A DNA stretch of 64,000 bases from Vibrio halioticoli NBRC 102217 (GTDB taxonomy: Bacteria; Pseudomonadota; Gammaproteobacteria; Enterobacterales; Vibrionaceae), in contig NZ_BAUJ01000024.1 in NCBI RefSeq assembly GCF_000496695.1, positions 1-64,000 of the forward strand. Direction: 5' to 3'. The position numbers were made by a program, and so were the translations under genes. Below are positions 35,362-44,546 of this stretch, in pieces. How positions within the stretch are numbered: the stretch's first letter is position 1; every line of letters begins with the position of its first letter. Under the pieces are notes generated by a model that was given only the letters and a program-made list of their open reading frames with translations, had not been told where the DNA came from and did no database searches.

Positions 35362-36099
35362 TTACTGGTATTTGTTAAGAATCTTCTCGTAAGTACCGTT
35401 TGCTTTGATTTTTGCTAGACCTTCGTTGAACTTCTGAAGAAGCTCAGCATTTTGACCTTTCTTAACACCAAAACCGAATTCAGCAGTATTCAATTTATCG
35501 CCAACAAGTTTTAGAGTTGGTGCTTTATCTAGAGAAATTTTGTACGCAATAACAGGGTAGTCTTCGAAAGCGATATCAGCGTTGCCGTTCATCACTTCTT
35601 GGAACATAGATGCAGAATCGTCAAAGTAACGGATGCTTGAATTTAGGTCTTTACGGTTAGCACTTGCCCAATCCGCAGAAGTTGTACCTTTCTTAACTGC
35701 AAAACGTTTGTTTTTGAAGTCAGCGATTGATGCAATTTTGCTATCAACAGTCACAACAGGGATAACACCAGATTCGTAGTAACCGTTAGAGAAGTCTAAA
35801 ACGTTTGCGCGCTTCTCTGTGATTGTCATACCAGCGATAGCACCATCAAGTTGACCAGATACTACGCCTGGGATAATGCCATTGAAGTTCATTGGGCTTA
35901 GTTGGTATTCGAAGCCTTCGATTTTTGCGATAGCGTCTAGTACTTCAACATCGATACCAGTATATGCACCATCTATTTTGAACGAGAAAGGAGCGTAAGC
36001 TGCATCAGTCGCGATCTTATAAACTTTGTCTTTTGCAAATGCTGTAGTGGTTGTCAGAGCAGCCAAAAGCATTGCAAATGTAATTGAAATCTTTTTCAT
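35362..36099 (-). CDS. glnH: Polar amino-acid ABC transporter binding protein (GlnH-type)
   Basis: A 245-residue SBP_bac_3 protein with a signal peptide (about 1-22, ending AFA). The signature FSFKIDGAYTGIDVEVLDAIAKI near 38-60 (two parts) and DGAIAGMTITEKRANVLDFSNGYYESG near 84-110 hold the Asp and Arg that bind the amino-acid backbone. First gene of the transporter operon. The ligand is a polar amino acid, glutamine-like by overall resemblance. Confidence 0.92.
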   Translation of the reverse strand: MKKISITFAMLLAALTTTTAFAKDKVYKIATDAAYAPFSFKIDGAYTGIDVEVLDAIAKIEGFEYQLSPMNFNGIIPGVVSGQLDGAIAGMTITEKRANVLDFSNGYYESGVIPVVTVDSKIASIADFKNKRFAVKKGTTSADWASANRKDLNSSIRYFDDSASMFQEVMNGNADIAFEDYPVIAYKISLDKAPTLKLVGDKLNTAEFGFGVKKGQNAELLQKFNEGLAKIKANGTYEKILNKYQ

Positions 36100-36995
36100 G
36101 TTTGCGAGTTTCCTTATTTTTAAGTCTCAATGAAGAGACGAAAGCAAGGTTCGAAAATAAAGGCATTAGACGAAAAGATCAAGTAATGCGACAAAATGCC
36201 CCCAATTATATATGCATTTATGTCGATATTTTATGTTTATTAATCCAAATTTTCACAAAAGTTAACGGATTTTTATGCGAGCAGTTGCATGTGTGAAAAA
36301 TATCGTCTTGGATTATTTTTTAAACATTTAATTGATATTAATTGACCAGTTGATGTTCTTATATTATTGATTTCTGGTGCGTTAATTTATAACACTAAAG
36401 AAAATAGAGTTAGTACACAAGAGTTTCTATTTAAAAAAACGCCATTAAATCAATGGCTTGACCGCGTCTTGTTGTTTGAAGTACAACTTGGTTGCCTATT
36501 GGTCTAAATAATAAACACTTCGTGAAGTAATAAATTCACCTTATGAATATTATCATATGTAAAAGGTAAAAGATTTTTTATAGTGATTAATTATTTCTGG
36601 TAAATGCGTATTTTTCTTTTGTTTAGGTTGGCGTGGTTCTACATCTGAATTACATATTTATTGCTATTACCGATATTTATACAACAACACATTATATTAA
36701 TTAAAATATACAAATTGTATTATTTCTCGCTTTATTGTTGATTATTGTGGTGCAATTGTTGTGGTTATGTTTTGTGATTGTCGTTCTTATAGTGCCTTGT
36801 TAACTTATTTATATAATAGCGAAGAAACAAAAAGATAATTATGTGCAGTTGGCTTAAAAGTTTTATTTTAAATTGTGATGAGCTTCATAACTTTGAGTGG
36901 CATTTACTGTTAAGTGTCTGGTCTTGACAGGATGGATTTTTCCGTTGTTGCTTTTGGATGGCAGTTAAAGGTTTCCGTTTTACTCCATTATTTAT
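36100..36995. other. Long AT-rich intergenic region
   Basis: Almost 900 bases without a gene I can support on either strand. It is clearly AT-richer than its surroundings. The right part near 36100-36300 must hold the promoter of the binding-protein gene; around 36700-36840 there are runs such as ttatataatag that could be promoter -10 elements. A 28-codon frame from 36841 has no RBS and is not called. Confidence 0.5.
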
Positions 36996-37052
36996 CTGAG
37001 GAGACCTATTGGTCTCCTCAGTGTCTCAGCACTCAACAAGTAAAGAGTGCTG
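36996..37052 (-). terminator. Two consecutive hairpins after the alcohol dehydrogenase gene
   Basis: First cagcactc / gagtgctg (37027-37034, 37045-37052), then a perfect 11-bp stem ctgaggagacc / ggtctcctcag (36996-37006, 37011-37021) with a 4-base loop. They begin 9 bases from the stop codon on the minus strand. T-runs are weak. Confidence 0.7.
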
Positions 37053-37060
37053 TAATAAGT

Positions 37061-38209
37061 TTAAGCAATCGCGCTTTGTAAAATTTCATCGATCTTTTTA
37101 AGAGTAATCGATTGATTCTCTCCTAATGTGACCATGTTATGTGTTTGCAATTGATTTAGGACTGCTTGCACCGCTGCTGGTTTATCGGTGCCGTGTTCGG
37201 TTAATTGAGTTGCGACCTGTAAGTTATGGTAAAAGCTTTCTATTTGGTCGATAGTGCGTTCGGCAAGATCAGGCCCTTGTGCGAGTTCAAATACGTTTTG
37301 CCCCATTTGCTCCAACTTAGCGCGTTTAAACTCTATTTGATTGCGCAGCAATGAAGGTTGGATGATAGCTAATGAGCGAGCATGATCAACGCCGTACAAG
37401 GCGGTAAGCTCATGCCCAATCATATGTGTTGCCCAGTCTTGTGGGACGCCTGCGCCAATAAGGCCGTTTAATGCTTGGTTAGCATTCCACATTAAATTAG
37501 CGCGCCATGCATTGTTGTCGTGATTAGCAAAGTCTTCACCCAGTGTTTTGAGGTTTTTAAGAATCGCTTCCGCAAATCCATCTTGCACCATACCTTCAGC
37601 CGGCTTAGTGATGTACTGCTCACACACGTGTACCCATGCGTCCACAAGACCGTTGATCAATTGACGTTGCGGCAGTGTTTTCATTGCATCTGGATCAAGG
37701 ACAGCAAATTTTGGCTGTACGTGAGGAGATAAGAAGCTCAATTTATCTTGAGTAGATTTTTTGGTGACTACTGCGCCTTTGTTCGATTCAGAACCTGTTG
37801 CAGGAAGCGTTAATACAGCACCGAGTGGAATAGCGCTTTTTACTTTGTGTTTGCCAGTGAGAATATCCCAACCGTCTCCCTCGTAATGTGAAGCGGCGGC
37901 CACGTATTTAGTACCGTCAATTACCGAACCGCCGCCCACGGCGAGTAAATAGGTAATGTTGTCTTTTTTGGCAATTTCGACGGCTTTGTTTAAGGTTTCG
38001 ACGGATGGATTTGGCTCTACGCCAGAAAATTCTTGCCACTGGTGATCAGATAGGGCGTTGGCAACTTGATCGTACACGCCATTCTTTTTAATAGAACCGC
38101 CACCGTAAATCACCAATACTTTGCTATCACTTGGGATAGCGCGAGTAATCGCGGCGATTTGAGACTGTCCAAAATAGATATTGGTTGGATTTGAATAGCT
38201 AAACTGCAT
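37061..38209 (-). CDS. yqhD: Iron-type alcohol/aldehyde dehydrogenase, YqhD-like
   Basis: A 382-residue group III metal-dependent dehydrogenase from ATG 38209 (MQFSYSNPTNIYFG), preceded by AAGGAAC; an upstream in-frame start is less likely. NADPH-binding YGGGSIKKNGVYDQV is near 39-53 and GGGSVIDGTKYVA near 93. Metal ligands are in LVDAWVHVCEQ (Asp and His) and HMIGHELTALYGVDHARS (two His). It closely recalls E. coli YqhD, an NADPH aldehyde reductase. Directly upstream lies an AraC-type gene, the same partnership as yqhC-yqhD. Confidence 0.9.
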   Translation of the reverse strand: MQFSYSNPTNIYFGQSQIAAITRAIPSDSKVLVIYGGGSIKKNGVYDQVANALSDHQWQEFSGVEPNPSVETLNKAVEIAKKDNITYLLAVGGGSVIDGTKYVAAASHYEGDGWDILTGKHKVKSAIPLGAVLTLPATGSESNKGAVVTKKSTQDKLSFLSPHVQPKFAVLDPDAMKTLPQRQLINGLVDAWVHVCEQYITKPAEGMVQDGFAEAILKNLKTLGEDFANHDNNAWRANLMWNANQALNGLIGAGVPQDWATHMIGHELTALYGVDHARSLAIIQPSLLRNQIEFKRAKLEQMGQNVFELAQGPDLAERTIDQIESFYHNLQVATQLTEHGTDKPAAVQAVLNQLQTHNMVTLGENQSITLKKIDEILQSAIA

Positions 38210-38272
38210 GTCATCGTTCCTTTTCGTTGCTGTCATCATGTGCGCAAGATGTCGGTAGCGTCCATGTTTGAA

Positions 38273-38320
38273 GTTGCTTAGTTGCTTAGTTGCTTAGTTG
38301 CTTAATTACTTAGTTGCTTT
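38273..38320. repeat. 8-bp tandem repeat between regulator and dehydrogenase
   Basis: gttgctta occurs four times exactly (38273-38304), then attactta and gttgcttt. It lies between the AraC stop (38344) and the dehydrogenase start (38209), 64 bases upstream of that start, where its promoter or leader should be. Confidence 0.9.
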
Positions 38321-38343
38321 GGCTCTGGGTTGAGTTCGTATCG

Positions 38344-39219
38344 TTATGGCGTTCTGCGCTCTTTACGAAATACTTTTGGCGTACAGCCATAAACACTTTT
38401 AAAGGCGTTGGTAAATTGAGTGGCGCTATTGAAGCCGCATAGGCTTGCTATAGCATTTATATTAGTACGCCCAGCGCGCAAAATAGTGGCACCTTTGTAA
38501 GTTCTTTTCTGTTTAAGCATTTGTGAAAAAGAGAGTCCTTCATCGGCCAGTTTTCGTTTTACGCTCGAAATAGAAAGTTTCAAGTGTTGTGCAAGCATAG
38601 GCAGGCTTATCTCTTTATCCAATCTCATATCAAGAAAGAAAGACACTTTTTCGGAAAAACGTGCACTTTCTGAAAGGTAAGTCCCTGTTGCTTCTTTTAT
38701 AGTATTGATAACTCTGGGATTGCAGTGCGTAACTTGCAGCAAAAAACTGTTTAATAATCCGTATTGCACTTGTGCTAGATAATCAGAGCTTTGTGTGCAA
38801 GTCACTAGAGCATCAAACAATTGTTGTTCGAGTACATCCCATTCAATTGATGTTTCCATCCTAGCAAGTGCACTGGGCTTTATGTCAGGGCCCTGTTTTT
38901 CATTATCTTCTAATTGCAGATATTGAGATGAATCGTGCTCTAGTAAATGAGGAGACTCAAGAAATGCTTCTAAGCTGGCAAATTCCAATAGCACAGTGTC
39001 TATTGCCACAGCCTTTTGCCTAGTTGAGGATAAAAAGTGAGTGAGATCTTTAGTTAGGCAACAATGCAGTTGAATAGAGTTTGCCGCTGGTGGTACGTCT
39101 TTTATATGAGGCGTTGTCGTGCCAGTTTGCACACGCAAAAATGCCAGTGGCATTGCCAATGAGTCATGCTGTTGTGCAGAAGGTAAGTGAGACAGCGATA
39201 AGTATACTAACGGCGACAC
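38344..39219 (-). CDS. AraC-family transcriptional regulator (YqhC-like)
   Basis: A 291-residue regulator. The N-terminal part resembles the AraC_N domain of the YqhC group; two HTH motifs lie at about 205-285 (LPMLAQHLKLSISSVKRKLADEG and INAIASLCGFNSATQFTNAFKS). It starts with GTG at 39219; a shorter version from MPLAFLRV (23rd codon) is possible. It precedes the YqhD-like gene on the same strand, 134 bases away, so activation of that gene in response to aldehydes is the natural inference. Confidence 0.88.
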   Translation of the reverse strand: MSPLVYLSLSHLPSAQQHDSLAMPLAFLRVQTGTTTPHIKDVPPAANSIQLHCCLTKDLTHFLSSTRQKAVAIDTVLLEFASLEAFLESPHLLEHDSSQYLQLEDNEKQGPDIKPSALARMETSIEWDVLEQQLFDALVTCTQSSDYLAQVQYGLLNSFLLQVTHCNPRVINTIKEATGTYLSESARFSEKVSFFLDMRLDKEISLPMLAQHLKLSISSVKRKLADEGLSFSQMLKQKRTYKGATILRAGRTNINAIASLCGFNSATQFTNAFKSVYGCTPKVFRKERRTP

Positions 39220-39316
39220 AAGAAAGCCTTTTTAAGTGAGTGTTATTATCTTATCTAACTGCTCAGTTAAGTGAAGCAATGATTGTGTAGATTTTGCTAT
39301 GTACATTCTAAAAAGA

Positions 39317-39356
39317 ATAAAAAACCCTGCAGAGCTTTATCAGCATTCTGCAGGGT
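39317..39356 (-). terminator. Intrinsic terminator of rnb
   Basis: accctgcaga (39324-39333) and tctgcagggt (39347-39356) form a perfect stem; on the minus strand T-rich ttttttattc follows. It begins 28 bases after the rnb stop. Confidence 0.88.
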
Positions 39357-39383
39357 GGTCATTTTATAGCTTAACGTTTGTGT

Positions 39384-41381
39384 CTAATCTTGCTTTTGAT
39401 CTTCTTCAGCAGGAAGATCCGCAAAAACGTCAGTAGGTTTACCCACTATATTACGTTTATCAATATCGACATCAGTTAGAACAATTTCAACGGTATCGCT
39501 GAGTTTATACACTTGCTCTTTATCGATAGAAATTGTGCCTTGCTCAGTGCTAGATTCGATGCGCTCTTTGTTATCCATAATTAAAGAGTTTGGTATAAAT
39601 GCCGCTGCGCCGTTTTCAATTAAGCGTACTCGCATACCGCCACGGCCAATATCAAAAATCTCAGCTTTAAATTTAGTTTGCGCCGCAACATCTTTTTTCA
39701 AAGTGCGAGCGTACAGCCAATCACTGACTTTTCGTTCTGCCATTCGGTGATGTTTACGATGCAAAGCCAATTCGTCGCCCACTTCGTCATCTGGCGTTTG
39801 TACTGGTGCTTTATCTAAAATGATCGATTTAAGTAGGCGATGGTTAACCATATCGCTGTATTTACGAATCGGGGAAGTCCAAGTGGCGTAGATATCTAAC
39901 CCCATTGCAAAATGTGGAGCAGGGGTGTTACCCATTTCGCCGTAGCTTTGGTGTTTGCGGATGCGATTATCTAAATACTGGGTGGGTTGATTGTTCAACC
40001 AACGACGCAGAGCAGTAAAGCCTTCAAGAGTGGTGACGTTTTGCGCATTAAAATCCTGTGCGCCGTATTCGGTCACCAAGTCGATTACGTTATTGACTTT
40101 GTCGTCTTTTAAACCGGCATGAGTATTAAAGATGCCCATTCCTAATTTATTACTAAGAACACGACCGGCACAGATGTTGGCAGTAATCATAGCTTCTTCA
40201 ACCAATTTATTGGCTGTTCTACGCATATCGGCATGAATCGCAATCACGTCGTTATCGTCGCTTAATTCAAAACGATAATCTGGTCGATCAGGGAAGATAA
40301 CTGCGTTCGTCTCTCTCCAAGCACTGCGTGCTTTTGCCATATCTGAAAGAGCATTGACTACGGTAGCAATTTCGTCGCTTGGTGCCCATTGTTCACTGGT
40401 ACCTGTTTCTAAGTAATCAGAGACATAATTGTAGGCTAGACGAGCGTGCGATTTGATATTTGCGGCAAAGAAGCGAATATCATCTTGTATAGTGCCATCG
40501 CTATCAATGGTCACAGTACAGCATAGTGCAACTCGCTCTTGGTCTTGAATTAACGAACAAAGATTATCAGCCAAATCTCTAGGTAGCATAGGAATATTGC
40601 GACCAGGAAGGTAGATGGTAAATCCACGTTCACGAGCCACTTTATCCATTTCATCATCCGGTGTGATGTATGCGGTAGGGTCTGCAATGGCGATAGTCAG
40701 TTCAAACTGACCATTTTCTGTTTTACGAGCGTATAGCGCGTCATCCATATCTTTTGTGGATTCACCGTCAATGGTGACAAAAGGGATGTGGGTAAGATCT
40801 TCACGGACAAGATCGGCATCGTCATGCAATTGCCACTGTTCGATGCCTGCAGGTTCGGTTTTTGGCAGATCGTTTTCTGCCAGCGTTACCCACCAAGGGG
40901 CAATTTTGTCGTTAGCGTCGGTGATTTTTTCGGTGATTTCCACCATGAAACCGGCGTCACCCTTGAGAGGGTGTTGAATAACCTGCGCTACAACCCAGTC
41001 GCCTTCGGCAAACATATCATGCTTAAGCCCTTTAGCCGTTTTAGCTTTAAGAGAAAGATTACGTAACTGTGGTTGATCAGGAACCACATTTAAGCGTCCT
41101 TTAAACAGTTTAATTCGACCAATAAAACGGGTAACAGCTTGTTCAAGCAGTTGATCCGGTTCGGCCTGCTCTTTATCGTTTTCAGTGCGAATCAATGCTA
41201 CAACTCGGTCGCCGTGCATACACTTTTTCATATAAGGAGGCGGAATGAAGTAACTGGTTTTGTTGTCTACTTCTAGAAAACCAAACTTTTTATCTGTCGC
41301 TTTAATTGTCCCTTCTTTAGTAGGGATCTTTTCTTTAATTTGCTGTTTTAGTTGAGCAAGCAACGGGTTATCTGCAAACAT
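39384..41381 (-). CDS. rnb: Exoribonuclease II
   Basis: A 665-residue RNase II, a 3'-5' exonuclease on single-stranded RNA. I start at [14 protein letters not shown], matching the E. coli N-terminus, although the RBS is weak. Cold-shock domains cover about 15-180 ([21 protein letters not shown]). The RNB catalytic domain has [18 protein letters not shown] near 200 with its Asp cluster, and [18 protein letters not shown] near 500. The S1 domain lies at about 560-640. The gene is monocistronic and ends at an intrinsic terminator. Confidence 0.96.
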   Translation of the reverse strand: MFADNPLLAQLKQQIKEKIPTKEGTIKATDKKFGFLEVDNKTSYFIPPPYMKKCMHGDRVVALIRTENDKEQAEPDQLLEQAVTRFIGRIKLFKGRLNVVPDQPQLRNLSLKAKTAKGLKHDMFAEGDWVVAQVIQHPLKGDAGFMVEITEKITDANDKIAPWWVTLAENDLPKTEPAGIEQWQLHDDADLVREDLTHIPFVTIDGESTKDMDDALYARKTENGQFELTIAIADPTAYITPDDEMDKVARERGFTIYLPGRNIPMLPRDLADNLCSLIQDQERVALCCTVTIDSDGTIQDDIRFFAANIKSHARLAYNYVSDYLETGTSEQWAPSDEIATVVNALSDMAKARSAWRETNAVIFPDRPDYRFELSDDNDVIAIHADMRRTANKLVEEAMITANICAGRVLSNKLGMGIFNTHAGLKDDKVNNVIDLVTEYGAQDFNAQNVTTLEGFTALRRWLNNQPTQYLDNRIRKHQSYGEMGNTPAPHFAMGLDIYATWTSPIRKYSDMVNHRLLKSIILDKAPVQTPDDEVGDELALHRKHHRMAERKVSDWLYARTLKKDVAAQTKFKAEIFDIGRGGMRVRLIENGAAAFIPNSLIMDNKERIESSTEQGTISIDKEQVYKLSDTVEIVLTDVDIDKRNIVGKPTDVFADLPAEEDQKQD

Positions 41382-41845
41382 TGAATACTTTATAATCTTT
41401 GACAATTGTGGGGGCTAATTTATGCCTTTATTGTCGTAATCCTTGGGCAAGACAGACACGAAAGGCAGTGATTTACGCGCCATCTTACCGACTCTTACTA
41501 CAAATGTATAATATCAATCGTGGCAATTTTCGGGTCAGGCTAGCTTGTCAAAATGTTTGATAAGCGCCTGATTATTTTTGATTGTAAAATACTGACCTAA
41601 TTACATGATTAATTTTAGAATTAAGCCTTGTTTTCAGACGTTTCCGCTAAGCTATTACTGATCATTCAATGGCTATGATAGGTAGAGTCGTTTATAAAAA
41701 CGGGGGATGTGAATTTTTTATTTCATCGAAATTCAGCGAGAAAATTGTATATAAAATCGACGATATTCGATCCATATTCTGAGTTTGCTCGTAAACGTAT
41801 TCAACATAACAAAAGTTGTGTGGAAACAGATGAAGAGGAAACGTC
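41382..41845. other. Intergenic region between rnb and the small lipoprotein
   Basis: Divergent promoter region of 464 bases. I see a short inverted pair (cttgtcaaa ... tttgataag near 41549-41566) but no gene or RNA I can support. Confidence 0.45.
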
Positions 41846-41983
41846 ATGAAATACGTAATCATTATGCTGTGCGTGGGTTTTGTTGCAGGTTGTGCTCATT
41901 CTGGGTCTGATAATATGTCGCAAGAGGACCGACAAAATTTAGTCAAATACACCCACTCAGATATGCAGGGACGTAAAGGGTAA
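41846..41983 (+). CDS. Small predicted lipoprotein, 45 residues
   Basis: ATG 41846 to TAA 41983 with GAGGAAAC upstream at good spacing. It begins MKYVIIMLCVGFVAGCAHSG: a short signal peptide and the lipobox VAGC, so Cys16 would be lipidated; the residue after it is Ala, favouring the outer membrane by the usual sorting rule. The rest is polar (SQEDRQNLVKYTHSDMQGRKG). Function unknown. It stands alone between rnb and deaD. Confidence 0.75.
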   Translation: MKYVIIMLCVGFVAGCAHSGSDNMSQEDRQNLVKYTHSDMQGRKG

Positions 41984-42283
41984 TCAGTGTTTTAAATAGT
42001 GTGCTGATGAGAAAATGCACAGCCCAGAATAGGGGATTAAAGCGTGCTTTGGAAGACCTTTGAGGGGCGGATTTGCTTGAATTTGTGATCTATTTCAATA
42101 TTTTCTTGTAATTGTCTGATTTTTAGGGCAGAATTCGCCACCTTATTTTGTCCCTAGCGGCTTGATGCGTTTTATATACTTTTCCTTCCGAATGGATTTA
42201 GTGTGTATTGCTGGATCGGTGTATGAATTTAGAGAGCACCTGGGACCGTATTAATGAACACACTGACTTATAGTGGGATCCCG
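41984..42283 (+). other. Leader region before deaD
   Basis: About 300 bases before the helicase start. deaD of E. coli has a long regulated leader, so a long 5' UTR here is plausible by analogy. A ttttatatacttttc run near 42169-42184 could be a -10 region. No further gene seen. Confidence 0.4.
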
Positions 42284-44185
42284 ATGCAAGAATCTGAAAT
42301 TAAATTCAGCGATTTAGAACTAAACCAACAAATCCTTTCTGCCCTTGATGAAATGGGTTTTGTTTCTCCAACACCAATCCAATCAGCGTCAATTCCTTTC
42401 CTTCTTCAAGGTAAAGATGCGCTAGGTAAAGCACAAACAGGTACTGGTAAAACAGCAGCTTTCTCTCTTCCTCTTCTTAATAAATTAGATTTGGATCAGC
42501 GTAAACCTCAAGCAATCATTCTAGCACCAACACGTGAGCTAGCGATTCAGGTAGCGGCTGAAATCAAAAACCTTGGCCGCAACATCCGTGGTCTTAAAGT
42601 TCTTGAAATCTACGGTGGTACTTCTATCGTCGATCAAATGCGCGCGCTTAAAAATGGTACTCACATCGTTGTAGGTACTCCTGGCCGTGTTCAAGATTTG
42701 ATTAACCGTGACCGTTTGCACCTAGACGAAGTGAAAACTTTCGTTCTTGATGAAGCTGACGAAATGCTAAACATGGGCTTTGTAGAAGACGTAACAGCAA
42801 TCCTTGAGCACGCTCCTGCGACCGCTCAACGCGTACTGTTCTCTGCAACTATGCCTCCTATGCTTAAGAAAATTGTTGAGCGCTTCTTGCGTGATCCTGC
42901 GTTTGTTGACGTTGCGGGTAAAAACCACACGGTTGATAAAGTAGAACAAAACTTCTGGGTAGTAAAAGGTATTGAGAAAGACGAAGCTATGACTCGTCTT
43001 CTTGAAACTGAAGAAATTGATGCGTCTATCGTATTCGTACGTACTCGCCAAGATACTGAGCGTGTAGCAAGCTACCTTGCTGACCGTGGCTTCAAAGTTT
43101 CTGCTTTGCACGGTGATATCCCTCAGTCTCAACGTGAGCGCACTGTAGATAACATTAAACGTGGCGTAATCGACATTCTAGTTGCAACTGACGTTGTAGC
43201 TCGTGGTCTTGACGTGCCTCGTATCACTCACGTATTCAACTACGACATTCCATTTGATGTTGAGTCTTACATTCACCGTATCGGTCGTACTGGCCGTGCA
43301 GGACGTAAGGGTAAAGCGATCCTATTGGTTCGTACTAACCAAATGCGTATGCTTCGCACTATTGAGCGTGTGACTAAGTCATCTATGGAAGAAATTCAAC
43401 TTCCATTACGTGACCAAGTAGCTGCTGCTCGCGTTACTAAACTGGGTCTTGAGCTTGCTGCTGATAAAGAACACAGCTCTGTAGAGAAATTTGCTGAACT
43501 TGTTGAAACTCTACAAAATGATTTAGAAATTGACGCAGCAACACTTGCGGCAATCCTACTACGTCGTCAACAAGGCAAACGTCCTTTGTTCTACGTTGGT
43601 GATGACCCAATGATCGCTGCTATCGAACGTGATAAGAAACGTCGCACTGAACGTCGTGAAGGCGGTCGTGACGGTGGCCGCGATGGTCGTCGTGAAGGTG
43701 GTCGTAGCTACGGTGGCGAAACTAAAGATTGGGATACATACCAACTGCAAGTGGGTCGTGACCAAGGCGTTCAAGTTAAAGACATCGTTGGCGCTCTAGC
43801 AAACGAACTAGGTTTAACTAAAGGTTCTATTGGTGCAATCAAACTGGCTCAAGGCCATACGTTTGTTCAGCTACCAAAAGCAATGAACTCTGAAACTGCG
43901 GGTAAACTGCGTAAACTGCGTATTCGTCAAAAAGAAACTGCAGCTGTAGTGTGTGACTTTGATGACTTCCGTGAGTCTCGTGGTCCACGTCGCGATGGCG
44001 GTCCTCGTCGTGACGGTGGTAACCGTCGTGGTGGCGAAGGTCATCGTGGAAACCGTGAAGGCGGTGGCTACCGTGGTAACCGTGACGGTGAGCGTCGTTT
44101 CGACCGTAACCGTAGCAGTGACAGCCGTGGTGCTGGTGCTCCACGCGGTGAACGTGGTCAATCTCGTCGTAACTCAGGCGAGTAA
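42284..44185 (+). CDS. deaD: DEAD-box RNA helicase DeaD/CsdA
   Basis: A 633-residue cold-shock type helicase acting in ribosome assembly and RNA decay. I start at MQESEIKFSDLELN, by similarity to known DeaD starts; ATG 42254 in frame is the alternative (643 residues). Motifs: AQTGTGKTAA near 50, PTRELAIQ, VLDEADEMLNMGF near 152 (DEAD box), SAT, and HRIGRTGRAGR near 332. The DbpA-like RNA-binding domain is at about 490-560; the last ~75 residues are an Arg/Gly-rich tail (RGG, RRDGG repeats). The codon use is strongly biased as in highly expressed genes. Confidence 0.95.
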   Translation: MQESEIKFSDLELNQQILSALDEMGFVSPTPIQSASIPFLLQGKDALGKAQTGTGKTAAFSLPLLNKLDLDQRKPQAIILAPTRELAIQVAAEIKNLGRNIRGLKVLEIYGGTSIVDQMRALKNGTHIVVGTPGRVQDLINRDRLHLDEVKTFVLDEADEMLNMGFVEDVTAILEHAPATAQRVLFSATMPPMLKKIVERFLRDPAFVDVAGKNHTVDKVEQNFWVVKGIEKDEAMTRLLETEEIDASIVFVRTRQDTERVASYLADRGFKVSALHGDIPQSQRERTVDNIKRGVIDILVATDVVARGLDVPRITHVFNYDIPFDVESYIHRIGRTGRAGRKGKAILLVRTNQMRMLRTIERVTKSSMEEIQLPLRDQVAAARVTKLGLELAADKEHSSVEKFAELVETLQNDLEIDAATLAAILLRRQQGKRPLFYVGDDPMIAAIERDKKRRTERREGGRDGGRDGRREGGRSYGGETKDWDTYQLQVGRDQGVQVKDIVGALANELGLTKGSIGAIKLAQGHTFVQLPKAMNSETAGKLRKLRIRQKETAAVVCDFDDFRESRGPRRDGGPRRDGGNRRGGEGHRGNREGGGYRGNRDGERRFDRNRSSDSRGAGAPRGERGQSRRNSGE

Positions 44186-44197
44186 GCAAAATTAGAG

Positions 44198-44229
44198 AAC
44201 CGGGATACGTAAGTGTCCCGGTTTTTTTT
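44198..44229 (+). terminator. Intrinsic terminator of deaD
   Basis: aaccgggata (44198-44207) pairs with tgtcccggtt (44213-44222) with one mismatch, followed by eight T. Confidence 0.92.
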
Positions 44230-44419
44230 CGTCAGAACAAAACGGATCGACGCATTTAGATACATTTGTATGATTTATTCTTCGTGATCTAGACGGTTAC
44301 ATTTACTCTTTCTAAGAGTGTTTAGATGGGAATGTTGTGTTTAACTCATTAACAGCACTATAAATGGTTTTAAACTTTTAATTTTTATAAAAATTTTTAT
44401 GGTTAAAAAAATTTGCAGA

Positions 44420-44433
44420 ATGATCTAGATCAA
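44420..44433. promoter_or_regulatory. FNR-like box upstream of ackA
   Basis: atgatctagatcaa matches the FNR consensus TTGAT-N4-ATCAA at nine of ten defined positions. It lies about 114 bases before the ackA start. An adjacent inverted repeat, aatttgaa / ttcaaatt (44469-44489), lies between it and the gene. Anaerobic control of acetate kinase is inference. Confidence 0.55.
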
Positions 44434-44546
44434 AGTATCTTATTTTGTATGACTATTCGGTTAAAAAAAATTTGAATAATTTTCAAATTATTTGATAATC
44501 GTTACTAAAGATTGAATGCCCCTCATCTAATTTTAGGATTTAACTC

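Noticed and set aside
36841..36930. A 28-codon frame starting MCSWLKSF in the AT-rich gap
   Set aside because: No ribosome-binding site, no recognisable motif, and this length is expected by chance.
43839..44195. Long frames on the minus strand and in a second plus frame at the end of deaD
   Set aside because: They result from the biased Arg/Gly codons of the RGG tail of DeaD and have no protein-like character.
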